Positions 1 to 9,210 of a DNA stretch of 64,000 nt are shown piece by piece (the stretch's first letter is position 1; each line of letters starts with the position of its first letter). The position numbers and the translations under genes were made by a program. The DNA comes from Bacillus sp. P14.5 (GTDB lineage Bacteria; Bacillota; Bacilli; Bacillales; Bacillaceae_B), in the NCBI RefSeq assembly GCF_003316765.1, contig NZ_NIJF01000095.1, forward strand, positions 310,001-374,000. Reading direction: 5' to 3'. Below the pieces are notes generated by a model. It worked only from the letters and a program-made list of their open reading frames with translations. It made no database searches and had not been told where the DNA came from.

Positions 1-37
1 AGTGACAGAAGGAGTTAAAAAGAAGAAGTAAAACAGC

Positions 38-298
38 GAGGCTGGGACAAAACCTTATAAAAAGCTCTTTTCCTCACCTGTCCCGCTAGTCCCGCAGGAG
101 GTCGCACACCTTCCGCTCCAATCCGCCTGCGATCAGGAACTGGCGGATAATCTAATCTAAAAAATAACATCTTTAAGGTAAGAGCCTAATAACAAAAATG
201 AACCGCATGAGATCAAGTATATAACTTTGATCTCATGCGGTTTTATTTTCGATGATTTCTACTTGCATCAATTAGTTTTCTACTTTTGTCCCAGCCTC
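38..298 (-). repeat. Family B repeat element (MITE-like), copy 1
   Basis: Terminal inverted repeats GAGGCTGGGACAAAA at the left and its complement ending TCCCAGCCTC at the right bound a non-coding element. Inside are part of the GC-rich core (about 76-125) and a perfect hairpin at 201-242 whose stem starts AACCGCATGAGATCAA. Read on the minus strand, the hairpin side matches copies at 29258-29555 and 58426-58778, but with compensated stem substitutions. No ORF is present. Target duplications could not be recognised. Confidence 0.75.
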
Positions 299-399
299 TT
301 TCTTGTGAATAATTTTTTATCTCGTCAAATTTCGACACATTTTAAGTGCGGATTTTATTACCATATAGGTTACATTGCCGAGCAGAGAGGGAGTTACAT

Positions 400-978
400 A
401 TGACATTTCCTGAATTAGAAACAAAGCGATTGAATTTAGTTGAAATTACTGAAAAAAATCAAGAGGCATATTTCAGTATAATGTCCTTGGACAGCGTGAC
501 AAAATATTATGGAATGGAAAGTCTGCAAAAGATAGAACAAGCTGCAGAAATTATTCAGTCCTTTCGATCAGGCTATGAGAGCAAAAGGTCGATGAGATGG
601 GGAATCACCTTGAAAGAAACTGGTGCTTTTATCGGAACGGCCGGGCTGAATAATTTGCAAGTCAGGCAAAAAAAGGCTGAGATAGGTTTTGAAATCCATC
701 CAGATTATTGGCGCAGCGGTTATACCACAGAGGCTGTCCTGGCGGTTATCAACCATGCCTTTGAAGAATTGCAGTTATTCCGGATAGGAGCTGTGACCTT
801 TCTTGAGAACAGAGCTTCTTTCAGCCTGCTTGAGAAACTTGGTTTTACAAAGGAAGGAATCCTGAGAGGCTATATTTTTCAGAATGGTGTTTCCCATGAC
901 ACGAATGTTTATTCTTTATTGCGTCATGAATGGCAAGATACTGTGCCCTCGGCAAGGTCAACTGAATCTCGGAATTAA
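400..978 (+). CDS. GNAT N-acetyltransferase (RimJ/RimL-like)
   Basis: A 192-residue cytoplasmic acetyl-CoA-dependent transferase of the RimJ/RimL (ribosomal-protein N-acetyltransferase) type. The N-terminal ETKRLNLVEIT strand, the acetyl-CoA pyrophosphate loop in YWRSGYTTEAV and the C-terminal LLEKLGFTKEGILRGY block are the family signatures. The start at 400 is preferred over an in-frame ATG at 346 because GAGAGGGAG precedes it at the right distance and the protein then begins at the usual family N terminus. It stands alone between a repeat element and an IS remnant. The substrate cannot be told from sequence. Confidence 0.85.
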   Translation: MTFPELETKRLNLVEITEKNQEAYFSIMSLDSVTKYYGMESLQKIEQAAEIIQSFRSGYESKRSMRWGITLKETGAFIGTAGLNNLQVRQKKAEIGFEIHPDYWRSGYTTEAVLAVINHAFEELQLFRIGAVTFLENRASFSLLEKLGFTKEGILRGYIFQNGVSHDTNVYSLLRHEWQDTVPSARSTESRN

Positions 979-1008
979 TGAAGGGGGGAAGTCTGTTCTG
1001 CAGCTCTT

Positions 1009-1236
1009 CTATTTTGAACGTTCAACAATATCCACATCCGTTACATCATGAATGGTATTCAAAAACAAATAGTTGAAAAGGCGGATAGGATCAACCGCAT
1101 TCCGTCCAATATCATGACAATATTTATCTTTTAACTCCTCGAAAATAAAGGAAAAGTTGACTGAACAGTTTATTCTCCTGAATATATTGATTTGAGGAAC
1201 CACGATATCATAAACTCCTCCATACTTACTGAACAT
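1009..1236 (-). pseudogene. IS1182-family transposase, N-terminal fragment
   Basis: Reading from 1236 leftwards, the fragment starts MFSKYGG and contains the segment GRNAVDPIRLFNYLFLNTI, the conserved N-terminal region of IS1182-type transposases. It stops after about 75 residues at 1009, so the DDE catalytic core is missing. The frame is open upstream to 1389, but that part does not resemble the family. No intact inverted ends are seen around it. This is a dead IS fragment. Confidence 0.65.
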
Positions 1237-1375
1237 TATTGATTGTTGTAGTTTAATCAATATAAACCACCAGTTTTTATTGATATTTATTAGCGGATAG
1301 TGTTCATTTTTCTCAACGTTGGTTGGAATCGTGTACCTAGAACGCAAATCAACACTTTTTCGTGAGATCTGAAGT

Positions 1376-1420
1376 GAAAAAGGCAGCATCGCTCTTTAAA
1401 GTGAGCGATGCTGCCTTTTT
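1376..1420. terminator. Bidirectional rho-independent terminator
   Basis: The stem AGGCAGCATCGCTC pairs with GAGCGATGCTGCCT around a short AT loop. An A run precedes it and a T run follows it, so it can work in both directions. Confidence 0.75.
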
Positions 1421-1751
1421 ACTTATTGTTATACTATTTCAGTTTCCTCTATGGTTTAGAGGATATTTATTTGTATTTACTATCGGCTCAATCTTTATGA
1501 TTGATTTTTATAATCAATTAAATTTGTAAAATTAAATATTACAGAAGTAAATGGGCAAAACTAAAAAAAGCAGAGAAGTACTAGAAAGATAGGACTCCAT
1601 ATCATAAATAAAGTATAAATAGAATTACGATAACATTACAAATATATTAAAAGATTATATGGTAGTTTAATTGGCTTTACAGGTGGAAGAATAAGAACAC
1701 GGGTTAAGATAAAAAGTCACTGCTGTTCTTTCTTCAAAGGGAGAAAGAAAT

Positions 1752-1778
1752 GTTCAACCGGCAAAACGTGTTGTGTAT
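1752..1778 (+). promoter_or_regulatory. Possible SigB-type promoter of gsiB
   Basis: GTTCAA and GTGTAT, separated by 15 bases, resemble the SigB consensus (GTTTAA and GGGTAT), and lie about 105 bases upstream of gsiB. gsiB is a SigB-dependent general stress gene in Bacillus subtilis. The match is imperfect and no better candidate was seen; the rest of the 1421-1882 gap is AT-rich and shows no other feature. Confidence 0.35.
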
Positions 1779-1882
1779 TCATCAAGGCCGCGCATCGAGA
1801 TTTGGTAAAGTCATCTTAGAATACAGCTAGAGTAATTCAACTTAATGAAAAAACTATTTTATTCTTTAAGGAGGAATTAATA

Positions 1883-2284
1883 ATGGCTAAAAACAACAAT
1901 CAAAACAACAATGGTAAAATGAGTTTGGAAGAAGCAGGGCGCAAAGGCGGACAGACTACTTCTAACAATCATGACAAAGAATTCTACCAAGAGATCGGAC
2001 AAAAAGGCGGAGAAGCTACTTCTGAGAATCATGATAAGGAGTTCTATCAGGAAATTGGTGAAAAGGGCGGAGAAACAACGTCTAACAACCATGATAAAGA
2101 CTTCTATCAGGAGATAGGTAAAAAAGGTGGAGAAGCAACTTCCGAAAACCATGATAAAGAATTTTACCAAGAAATTGGTGAAAAAGGCGGAGAAGCCACA
2201 TCCAACAACCATGATAAGAATTTCTATAAAGAAATTGGTGAAAAAGGCGGAAACAGCAGACAGAACAATAATAACAACAACTGA
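1883..2284 (+). CDS. gsiB: General stress protein GsiB (KGG repeats)
   Basis: A 133-residue, very hydrophilic stress protein made almost wholly of five near-identical 20-residue repeats (NNHDKEFYQEIGEKGGEATS type), each with a KGG motif, followed by an Asn-rich tail. Bacillus subtilis GsiB has the same architecture and is a LEA-like cytoplasmic protein induced by heat, salt, ethanol and glucose starvation through SigB. The exceptionally strong AAGGAGG site, 9 bases before the ATG, fits the known high stability of gsiB mRNA. A terminator follows directly, so it is monocistronic. Confidence 0.93.
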   Translation: MAKNNNQNNNGKMSLEEAGRKGGQTTSNNHDKEFYQEIGQKGGEATSENHDKEFYQEIGEKGGETTSNNHDKDFYQEIGKKGGEATSENHDKEFYQEIGEKGGEATSNNHDKNFYKEIGEKGGNSRQNNNNNN

Positions 2285-2315
2285 TTAATTCTGCCATCTG
2301 GAATGATTTACTCTA

Positions 2316-2347
2316 AAAGAGCTTGCACAATATTGTGCAGGCTCTTT
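2316..2347 (+). terminator. Terminator of gsiB
   Basis: AAGAGCTTGCACAATATTGTGCAGGCTCTT forms a long stem (the two arms meet at AATATT) followed by TGTTT. Confidence 0.8.
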
Positions 2348-2684
2348 GTTTATCCAAATAAAGGATTTGAGGCTTAAAGTAAGGTCCCCCGTTGAAATCT
2401 CTATGGTGAGTAGAAGAATCAAACAGAGGTAATTCAATATCATGGGTACCTTTTACTGAACCTTTCCAATTAAGGCAGGGATAAGTAATCTAACCTCCAA
2501 GAGTAGAAGTGTAATTGTTTCTTTACTCCCATCTTTTGGGGTGAAGGTTTAGATTTAATAATTTAAAGGGTAACCATACTATTAATTCAATAAAAAGTTT
2601 CCATTAAAAGTAAGTCAGAGAATCTGATGCTGTAAGAGGATAATCTGATCAACAAGAGCTCAATAGAGCGGGAGGTATTGATAT
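2348..2684. other. Intergenic region, no gene seen
   Basis: About 340 AT-rich bases between the gsiB terminator and the gamma-glutamyltransferase gene. I see no coding frame, repeat or clear structured RNA; it presumably holds the promoter of the downstream gene. Confidence 0.5.
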
Positions 2685-4391
2685 ATGAATAGAAGAGAGA
2701 TATATATAAACCAAAAAACAGAGCGGAATGAAGATCAATATAAAGCGGTTGGAGATTATGGAATGGCTGCAAGCGCCACGAAGGAGTCGAGTGATATAGG
2801 TGCCGAAATCCTGCGAAGGGGTGGCAATGCCGCAGATGCAATAGTAGCCATGCAGTTTGCCCTTGCGGTTTCCGAGCCTTTCAATACTGGTGTTGGAGCA
2901 AGTGGTTTTATCGTTTATCATCACAAAGAGTCAGGTGAAACGAAGGTTTTCAATGGCCATTCCCAAGCACCTCAGAGCGCACATCCTGAAGTTTGTAAGA
3001 ATGAGGATGGTGAAGTAATGCCTTTTGTAGAAAGGACGATGAATGAAAGTTTTGTGGGGATTCCTGGAATCATGAAAGCTTTGGATACAATTCATAAAAC
3101 CTATGGACTTAAAGAGTTGGGGGAACTGATTGATCCGGCAATCGATCTTGCCGAGAATGGCTTCACAGTAAATTCTCTTTGGGATACTGCCTTAAAGCTA
3201 TATGGTGACAGGGTAGGCCATACAGCTAAAGAGTTTTTTTATCCAAAAGGGGTACCTTTGGTGAAAGGGGACCTGGTAAAAAATAAAGCTTTAGCTAAGA
3301 CCTTCAGGATATTCAAGGAAGAAGGGATTGATGCCTTGTATAAAGGTGTAATTGGTGAGGCGATTATAGACAGGCTGCAGTCTCATAATGGCCATATGGA
3401 AATGAGAGACCTGGAGAATTATGAATGTCAGATTCAAGACCCCGTTGTAAGGAATTATCGGGGTTTCGATGTTGCGGTGCCGCCGCCTCCTAATGGAGGA
3501 GGAACGAATCTGCTGCAAATCTTAAAGATCATCGAGCGGTTTGATGTCAGTGAATATCATGCTTCCTCTTGGGAGAAGTATTTTATTCTTTCAGAAGCGA
3601 TGCGCCTGGTGTTCTCAGACAAACTTGCCTATATGAGCGACCCTGATTTTCACAAGGTCCCTGTGAATGGCTTGCTTGATCCGGAGTATATCGCTGAAAG
3701 GGCCAAATTCATTGATTTTAAAGGCGGCAGAAATCCGGATATCGATTTTGGCAACCCTTGGGAATATGAAACTAGTGAAATAAAACAGGGAGCTGCCTCT
3801 CAAAAAAGAACAGAAGGAAGAGAGACGACTCACTTTACGGCAGTTGACCAATGGGGAAATGTCGCTTCCTGCACCTCGTCATTGGAGCATTATTTCGGTA
3901 CGGGAATCATGATAGAGGAATACGGCTTTTTGTTAAACAACGATTTGACAGACTTTAAAGTGGAAAAGGGGCATATCAATGAAATGCGCGGTGGCAAATA
4001 TCCGGTCAGCGCGAAGTGCCCAACGATTATCCTGAAGGATGGAGAGCCGTTCATGACTCTTGGTTCACCGGGCGGACCGACGATTGTCTCCTCGGTTGCA
4101 CATGTGATAATGAATGTAATTGACTTCAAAATGGACCTGAAAGAAGCAATTGAACATCCTCGGCTATATAACAGTACTGCCCCGGAAGCGTGGGTGGAAG
4201 ATGATTTCGATGAAGGAGTCAAACGGAAATTGAAGAGTCTGGGGATAGAGATTCTGGATGACACTATGCCAATAGGGAACGTTCAGGCTATATTAATCAA
4301 TAAAGAGGAAAATTTTTATTATGGAGCAGCGGATTCTACTAGACCAGGAAAAGCTGCAGCTGTGTGGAAGGAAGAAGCGGATAGAATGTAA
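2685..4391 (+). CDS. Gamma-glutamyltransferase, YwrD-like (cytosolic)
   Basis: A 568-residue Ntn-hydrolase of the gamma-glutamyltranspeptidase family, which cleaves gamma-glutamyl bonds such as those of glutathione, bacillithiol conjugates or poly-gamma-glutamate. The autoprocessing site is visible as E380-T381-T382-H; T381 would become the N-terminal nucleophile of the small subunit. The oxyanion and substrate loop GSPGGPT lies further on, and NAADAIVA near the N terminus is also typical. No signal peptide is present, as in YwrD and unlike secreted Ggt. The ATG is preceded by GGGAGG. It has no operon partners. Confidence 0.88.
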   Translation: MNRREIYINQKTERNEDQYKAVGDYGMAASATKESSDIGAEILRRGGNAADAIVAMQFALAVSEPFNTGVGASGFIVYHHKESGETKVFNGHSQAPQSAHPEVCKNEDGEVMPFVERTMNESFVGIPGIMKALDTIHKTYGLKELGELIDPAIDLAENGFTVNSLWDTALKLYGDRVGHTAKEFFYPKGVPLVKGDLVKNKALAKTFRIFKEEGIDALYKGVIGEAIIDRLQSHNGHMEMRDLENYECQIQDPVVRNYRGFDVAVPPPPNGGGTNLLQILKIIERFDVSEYHASSWEKYFILSEAMRLVFSDKLAYMSDPDFHKVPVNGLLDPEYIAERAKFIDFKGGRNPDIDFGNPWEYETSEIKQGAASQKRTEGRETTHFTAVDQWGNVASCTSSLEHYFGTGIMIEEYGFLLNNDLTDFKVEKGHINEMRGGKYPVSAKCPTIILKDGEPFMTLGSPGGPTIVSSVAHVIMNVIDFKMDLKEAIEHPRLYNSTAPEAWVEDDFDEGVKRKLKSLGIEILDDTMPIGNVQAILINKEENFYYGAADSTRPGKAAAVWKEEADRM

Positions 4392-4427
4392 AGACATCCT
4401 GGCTGATGCAGCCTTTCAGTCAGTAGG

Positions 4428-4463
4428 AACCCCCACTCCAACTTTTTGATTGGTGTGGGGGGT
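4428..4463 (+). terminator. Probable terminator of the GGT gene
   Basis: ACCCCCACTCCAA pairs with TTGGTGTGGGGGGT around a T-rich loop; only a weak T stretch follows. Confidence 0.55.
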
Positions 4464-4824
4464 GTTAATTTCAGAGTAAAAAACATTGTGAAATAGATTG
4501 TACAATGCCCTCGCCATTTCCGGTTTGCCATTTACGTAAGATTCATGCCAGCATTACCTGTTTTTAAACTTTTTTAGTCCTCTCAAGGTCGCCTTGCACA
4601 TGCCATGCTTCTCTTCTTCAGCGAAAACTCCTTCCGTTTTTCTTTCCGCTTTGCGCATAGTGTTTTATTTAAAGGGGTATGCCTCAGAGGCTCAACCTCT
4701 TATCCATATCCCCGCCAAGGGTAGCTATGAATAATCAGTATATGGTTTTTACTTTGAGTGTATTTTGTAATCAGGGCAGAGCTTATACACGTTAGAATCA
4801 GAATCGTACTATTTGTTTCCATCC

Positions 4825-5040
4825 TTAGTGGTCATTCAGAACCAACTGTTCCAATGCAACCATCTTCTTTTGATCTCTGCCATCTTCTAAGGTTTTGATA
4901 ACAAGCTGTATCACCAGCAGATCTTCAAATGGCTGGTGCCAAACCAGCCTGGTTTGCAAAGCTTGAGTGGAGAGGAAGGTGTCCGACTTCCTGTGGGCGA
5001 TTAAGGTTCGTTTTCCCTGTGAATCACAGGTTTCCTCCTT
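4825..5040 (-). pseudogene. Coding-like remnant, C-terminal piece of an unidentified protein
   Basis: On the minus strand a frame with no ATG or evident start stays open for 72 codons and ends at a TAA at 4825. The product looks protein-like, with segments such as KRTLIAHRKSDTFLSTQ and LEDGRDQKKMVALEQLVL. No ribosome binding site or start codon precedes it, so it is probably the 3' end of a lost gene. I do not recognise the family. The flanking parts of this 670-base gap (4464-4824 and 5041-5138) hold only a small GGCTGG/CCAGCC hairpin at 4931-4949 and the presumed gdh promoter. Confidence 0.4.
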
Positions 5041-5138
5041 TTATAACCAAGGATAAAACGTTTACACATATAGCGGTGGGGTATTTGAAGAAATGAGAGC
5101 AGCTGCTGTACGGACTATTAATTAATGGAGGGAATTCA

Positions 5139-6551
5139 ATGAGAAAACCAGACCCAGCTAAAGATATTAGGATGGATGATAAACCTAAAGTAACAAATAA
5201 AGAACCTCAAATCGGAGCGGAGAATGAGGTCGCCGCGGAAGTGAAGACGGAAATGCCGGTTAAGGAACAAAAAAATGGGCAGGAAATTACCAATCCATAT
5301 TTAATTGCACAGCAATTGATTGCCAGAGCAGCTGAAGCGCTTGAGCTTCCTGAGGGAGTATACAATATACTTAAGAAACCGAAAAGGGTAATGAAAGTTT
5401 CCATACCCGTCCGGAGAGATAATGGAGAATATGTAAATTACACTGGAATGCGCTCACAGCATATAGACATTCTTGGACCGACAAAAGGCGGGATACGATT
5501 TCACCCTAATGTCAACGAGGACGAAGTTGTAGCGTTATCCATGTGGATGTCGTTGAAATCCGCTCTGGTCGGGCTTCCGTTTGGAGGAGGGAAAGGCGGA
5601 GTTGTTGTGAATCCTAAAGAACTTTCTGAAAGAGAACTTGAAGAATTGAGCAGGGGATATATCAGGGAGCTCGAACCGATTATAGGCCCTGACAAGGATG
5701 TACCCGCTCCTGATGTTAATACAAACGGACAAATTATGGGTTGGATGCTGGATGAATATGATCGGCTCAGAGGCAAGGATGTTTCAGGATTCATTACAGG
5801 AAAACCTGTGATAATCGGTGGTTCCGAAGGGAGGATCGAAGCAACAGGAAGAGGTGTCGTCATTAACATCATGGAAGCCGCAAAACGCTTGGATCTTGAA
5901 CTTGATAAATTATCTGCAGTGATTCAAGGGTTCGGCAATGTCGGTTCTATTACCGCTAAGCTTCTTCACGAACAAGGTGTGAAAGTAGTCGCCATAACCG
6001 ATGCGGGAGGAGGGGCTTATCAGCCGAATGGATTAGACATTGTCAGCCTCATTGATTATGCTAATGAAAATGGTACAGTCAAAGGCTTCCGGGGAAGCAG
6101 AGATATTACGAATGAGGAATTATTCGCTGCCGATTGCGATATCCTTGTGCCGGCCGCTCTGGAAAATCAAATTACAGAAGAAACTGCACCATCAATTAAA
6201 GCAAGAATCGTCGCGGAGGCTGCAAACGGCCCCACAACTCCTCAAGGAAATGAAATTATGGAGAGAAAAAATATATTTGTCATCCCGGATATATTATGTA
6301 ATTCAGGGGGAGTAACAGTCTCCTATTTTGAATGGGTCCAAAATGCGATGCATTACTTCTGGAAGGAAGAAGAAGTGAACGAAAAATTGAAAGAAAAGAT
6401 GGAAAACGCATTTGACAGTGTTTATCGGATGAAAGAGGAAAAGGATACTTCTATGAGAGAATCAGCTTATCTCGTGGGAGTCGGCCGCTTGGCGGAAGCC
6501 ATGAAAGCAAGGGGCTGGATAAAGAATTGGAAAATGCCGATAGACTGTTAA
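5139..6551 (+). CDS. Glutamate dehydrogenase (GudB/RocG family) with N-terminal extension
   Basis: A 470-residue catabolic glutamate dehydrogenase that oxidatively deaminates glutamate to 2-oxoglutarate with NAD. The catalytic loop GPTKGGIRFHP, the lysine motif LPFGGGKGG, PAPDVNTN and the Rossmann motif GFGNVGS are all present. Bacillus GudB and RocG are about 424-427 residues and start near NPYLIAQQ; here some 45 extra charged residues (start MRKPDPAKDI) precede that point. The ATG has a good GGAGGG site, so the extension looks real. The active-site segment reads HIDILGPTKGG, unlike the usual HNDAVGPTKGG. It stands alone before a strong terminator. Confidence 0.88.
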   Translation: MRKPDPAKDIRMDDKPKVTNKEPQIGAENEVAAEVKTEMPVKEQKNGQEITNPYLIAQQLIARAAEALELPEGVYNILKKPKRVMKVSIPVRRDNGEYVNYTGMRSQHIDILGPTKGGIRFHPNVNEDEVVALSMWMSLKSALVGLPFGGGKGGVVVNPKELSERELEELSRGYIRELEPIIGPDKDVPAPDVNTNGQIMGWMLDEYDRLRGKDVSGFITGKPVIIGGSEGRIEATGRGVVINIMEAAKRLDLELDKLSAVIQGFGNVGSITAKLLHEQGVKVVAITDAGGGAYQPNGLDIVSLIDYANENGTVKGFRGSRDITNEELFAADCDILVPAALENQITEETAPSIKARIVAEAANGPTTPQGNEIMERKNIFVIPDILCNSGGVTVSYFEWVQNAMHYFWKEEEVNEKLKEKMENAFDSVYRMKEEKDTSMRESAYLVGVGRLAEAMKARGWIKNWKMPIDC

Positions 6552-6556
6552 CGATA

Positions 6557-6595
6557 GAAGACTGACATACCTTCAAGTTGTGTCAGTCTTCTTGT
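6557..6595 (+). terminator. Terminator of the glutamate dehydrogenase gene
   Basis: An 11-bp perfect stem, GAAGACTGACA with TGTCAGTCTTC, followed by a T-rich stretch. It lies between convergent genes. Confidence 0.85.
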
Positions 6596-7418
6596 GTCTT
6601 TGGAAATATAAACTCTTTTATTTTCGGCGATAAATAGAGCATAAACAGATTTTGAATTGTTACCCATAGAAAGGTTGCTCTATTGTTGATGATCTTTAAC
6701 CGTGAAAGCAATAAGTTAAAGGTAAACATAATTAGCATTACCGCTGCTTTTGTTAGAAAGTGATTCCTGACTGCAGGCAAGATGGCCAATCCAGAAAAAA
6801 TAAGCATATACAGCGGGGAAATCAGGAAGTGCTCTCTCCATGTATGAAAAAGACCTAACCCGATTTTGGGTTTTTAAAAATATCCAGAATAAACAAAAGG
6901 GTCTTTGTTATAACTCCTAAAGACAAATACGTAGAGATCCATAGAAACCCTTTATTATTTTTCTTTTGGAGATTGCTGCTCCAAAAGTCACTCCAAGCAA
7001 AAAAGACTGGCAGTAAAAGAGAGGTGTAAATGGGTTTCCACCAATGCAGTCTATAATTGTTGATTTTAAGGAAGTACAGTTCAATTAAATGGAAATAAAT
7101 AATAGCCAGGAATTTCGAAGGCCATCTCAGCCTGAAAATTGAAAGGAATGTTCCTGTAATAGGGATATATATCGCCTGAGAAAGCAGGGCTCCCAAAGCA
7201 TTATCAAGCTGGCGTTTTTTTAGAATTTTCGGGTTGTAACGGTAAGACTGTAAAACATTGAACGTAAAGTATTCAAATATATAAGCAAATGCGACATTTG
7301 ACAGCAATAGGGTAATTGTCTTTCTGTAGCGTTTTTTAAGTAGTGTGTAAATCAAAAGGGCTATATGGAGGAAAGAAAGCATGATGAAAGGAACTGAATT
7401 TTTATTGATTCGTTTCAA
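6583..7418 (-). pseudogene. Frameshifted multi-pass membrane protein, function unknown
   Basis: Two minus-strand reading frames, 7418-6855 and one open through 6858-6583, together make one hydrophobic protein of about 275 residues with 7-8 membrane segments. The first frame ends at a TAG just after FKNPKSG; shifting one base there reads on as LGLFHTWREHFLISPLYM into the second frame without a stop. The shift point lies in a run of short homopolymers (AAAAA, CCC, AAAA, GGG). It is therefore one gene with a single-base indel, real or a sequencing error. I do not recognise the family. It is convergent with the dehydrogenase gene. Confidence 0.7.
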
Positions 7419-7658
7419 GACTTTTGGATACCTCCTTAAGTGAATGAAACCTTCTAAAGTGTCCCATAACTGTTTCTTCTTTATAATTTGAAAGTTTGCC
7501 CACTTTTATACCTATTAAGTGGGAAAGGTCATTAGCAATGAATTATTAAAAATAGGCAGCTGCGGATTTATTTTTTAAAATTTATATGGTATCATAGAAC
7601 CCAACAGCATACCTGAGTATTCTTATCGGGTTTGTGAGAAAACATAAGGGTGATGAAA

Positions 7659-8318
7659 ATGAGTCGCGAATTTGTGGATTTGTTCAACAATTGGGCCCAA
7701 TCATATGACCAAACGGTCTCTGCTGATGGAGACATCGAATATAGGGAAGTATTTGAGAATTACGAAGATATATTGCAGTCCGTTGTCAGAAATGCCAAGG
7801 GTCCTAATGTACTTGAGTTTGGCGTGGGAACCGGAAATCTTACAAGGAAGCTGGTCAACAGAGGTTATAATGTTTTCGGGATAGAGCCTTCTGAAGAGAT
7901 GTTAAAGATAGGTCAGTTGAAGGTGCCGGAAGCAAAGATTAAGGATGGTGATTTTCTCGACTTTCCTGTACCGGATGAACAAATAACTTCTATCGTCAGT
8001 TCTTATGCTTTTCATCATTTGACCGATGCTGATAAAGACAAGGCGATTGAAAAGTACAGCAAAATCCTTCCTGAAGAAGGAGTAATCGTATTTGCCGATA
8101 CGGTTTTTAAAGACAAATCGGCAAAAAGAGCCATCATGGAAAATGCAATAGCCTCATATTATAATAATCTGGTAGATGACCTAAACAGCGAGCATTATAC
8201 CTATTTGGAAACGCTGACAGGAATGTGTGAAAAGCACGGTTTTACAGTTGAATTTATTCAGAAAAATAAGTATGTTTGGATTATGACAGCGACCAGGAAG
8301 CAGCAGAAGGAGTTTTAG
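7659..8318 (+). CDS. yrrT: SAM-dependent methyltransferase YrrT
   Basis: A 219-residue class I methyltransferase. The SAM-binding motif I is LEFGVGTGNLTRKL, followed by the acidic GIEPSEEML strand. In Bacillus subtilis yrrT leads the yrrT-mtnN-mccA-mccB operon for turning methionine-derived S-adenosylhomocysteine into cysteine, controlled by CymR. Here luxS, mccA and mccB follow, so the assignment is supported by context. Start 7659 (MSREF) is chosen over 7653 and GTG 7650 because of its distance from AAGGGTGAT and its match to the family N terminus. A hairpin and a MITE now separate it from luxS. Confidence 0.85.
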   Translation: MSREFVDLFNNWAQSYDQTVSADGDIEYREVFENYEDILQSVVRNAKGPNVLEFGVGTGNLTRKLVNRGYNVFGIEPSEEMLKIGQLKVPEAKIKDGDFLDFPVPDEQITSIVSSYAFHHLTDADKDKAIEKYSKILPEEGVIVFADTVFKDKSAKRAIMENAIASYYNNLVDDLNSEHYTYLETLTGMCEKHGFTVEFIQKNKYVWIMTATRKQQKEF

Positions 8319-8359
8319 CCAAAGAAAGTTGATGAGATGGAGAGAATGACTGCATAGAT

Positions 8360-8402
8360 GGGAGCAGTGAGTTTAATGGATGACTGCCCCCTTTCTTCTG
8401 TT
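8360..8402 (+). terminator. Probable terminator after yrrT
   Basis: GGGAGCAGT pairs with ACTGCCCCC across a 14-base loop, followed by a T/C-rich stretch. It would reduce read-through from yrrT into luxS. Confidence 0.6.
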
Positions 8403-8455
8403 GTCTTTTTCTGACAGGATGTATAACTCAGCAGGAATTTCTGGTCATTCTAATA

Positions 8456-8646
8456 GGCTCTTTTCGTAAACTTTGTTGCTATTTGTTACTAATTCCGAAA
8501 AAGTAACCATATTAAGAGGGGTAAATCTGGGAACACCGAAAAGAAAAGAGCTACTATCCCCCGAAAAAAGATAAAACTCTTAGTATCCGGGGAAAAATCC
8601 GGTTCTTGGGATTTTTCCGAAAGCAACAATATATGCGAAAACAGCC
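8456..8646 (+). mobile_element. MITE family A, full-length copy (191 bp)
   Basis: Ends GGCTCTTTTCGTAAAC at the left and GCGAAAACAGCC at the right are imperfect inverted repeats. The 8-bp sequence TTCTAATA directly repeats on both sides (8448-8455 and 8647-8654), a clean target duplication. The copy at 21784-21974 is nearly identical and has the same length. No ORF is present. The GG/CC ends and the 8-bp duplication fit mobilisation by an ISL3-family transposase. It sits between yrrT and luxS. Confidence 0.85.
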
Positions 8647-8733
8647 TTCTAATAAGACTTATTGCAATTTACGCTGCTGTGCTTGTACGACTTATTTTTT
8701 AATCAAACTAAACTTCGAAAGCGAGAGATGGAT

Positions 8734-9195
8734 ATGCCTAAAATGAATGTTGAAAGTTTTAACCTGGACCATACAAAAGTAAAGGCGCCATACGTAAGGT
8801 TAGTAGGAACCACAGAGGGTCAAAGCGGAGACAAGATTTACAAATATGATTTCCGTCTCAAACAACCCAATAAAGAATACATGACTATGCCTGCATTGCA
8901 TTCGCTTGAACATATGATGGCGGAATTCAGCCGCAACCATCATGATCGAATCGTGGATATCGGTCCAATGGGATGCCAAACAGGCTTCTACATTACGATT
9001 TTGAATGATGACAGCTATGAGACTGTTCTCGATGTAATTGAAAATACATTAAAAGATGTCCTTGAAGCAACTGAAGTTCCCGCTTGCAATGAAGTACAAT
9101 GCGGATTTGCTGCAAGCCACAGTCTTGAAGGGGCTAAAGAGCTGGCAAAAGACATGCTTGATAAAAGAGCTGAATGGACAGAAGTATTTGCTTAA
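8734..9195 (+). CDS. luxS: S-ribosylhomocysteine lyase LuxS
   Basis: A 153-residue zinc/iron metalloenzyme that splits S-ribosylhomocysteine into homocysteine and DPD, the precursor of autoinducer-2. The metal ligands are visible as [10 protein letters not shown] (HxxEH) and the later cysteine in NEVQCGF; the substrate loop PMGCQTGFY carries the conserved catalytic cysteine. It lies 15 bases upstream of mccA, so its homocysteine feeds directly into cystathionine synthesis. Start 8734 (MPKMNVES) is preferred over 8728 on family length. The MITE at 8456-8646 ends about 90 bases upstream and may contribute to its promoter. Confidence 0.93.
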   Translation: MPKMNVESFNLDHTKVKAPYVRLVGTTEGQSGDKIYKYDFRLKQPNKEYMTMPALHSLEHMMAEFSRNHHDRIVDIGPMGCQTGFYITILNDDSYETVLDVIENTLKDVLEATEVPACNEVQCGFAASHSLEGAKELAKDMLDKRAEWTEVFA

Positions 9196-9210
9196 TAAGG
9201 GGCGGTATTC

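Noticed and set aside
2..31. Short open frame VTEGVKKKK-stop at the window start
   Set aside because: Could be the end of a gene outside the window, but ten codons are too few to support it.
1877..2212. Antisense ORFs over gsiB
   Set aside because: They are mirror products of the repetitive gsiB sequence and lack ribosome binding sites.
6855..6858. TAG between the two parts of the membrane gene considered as recoding
   Set aside because: The two halves are in different frames, so stop-codon read-through cannot join them; an indel is required.
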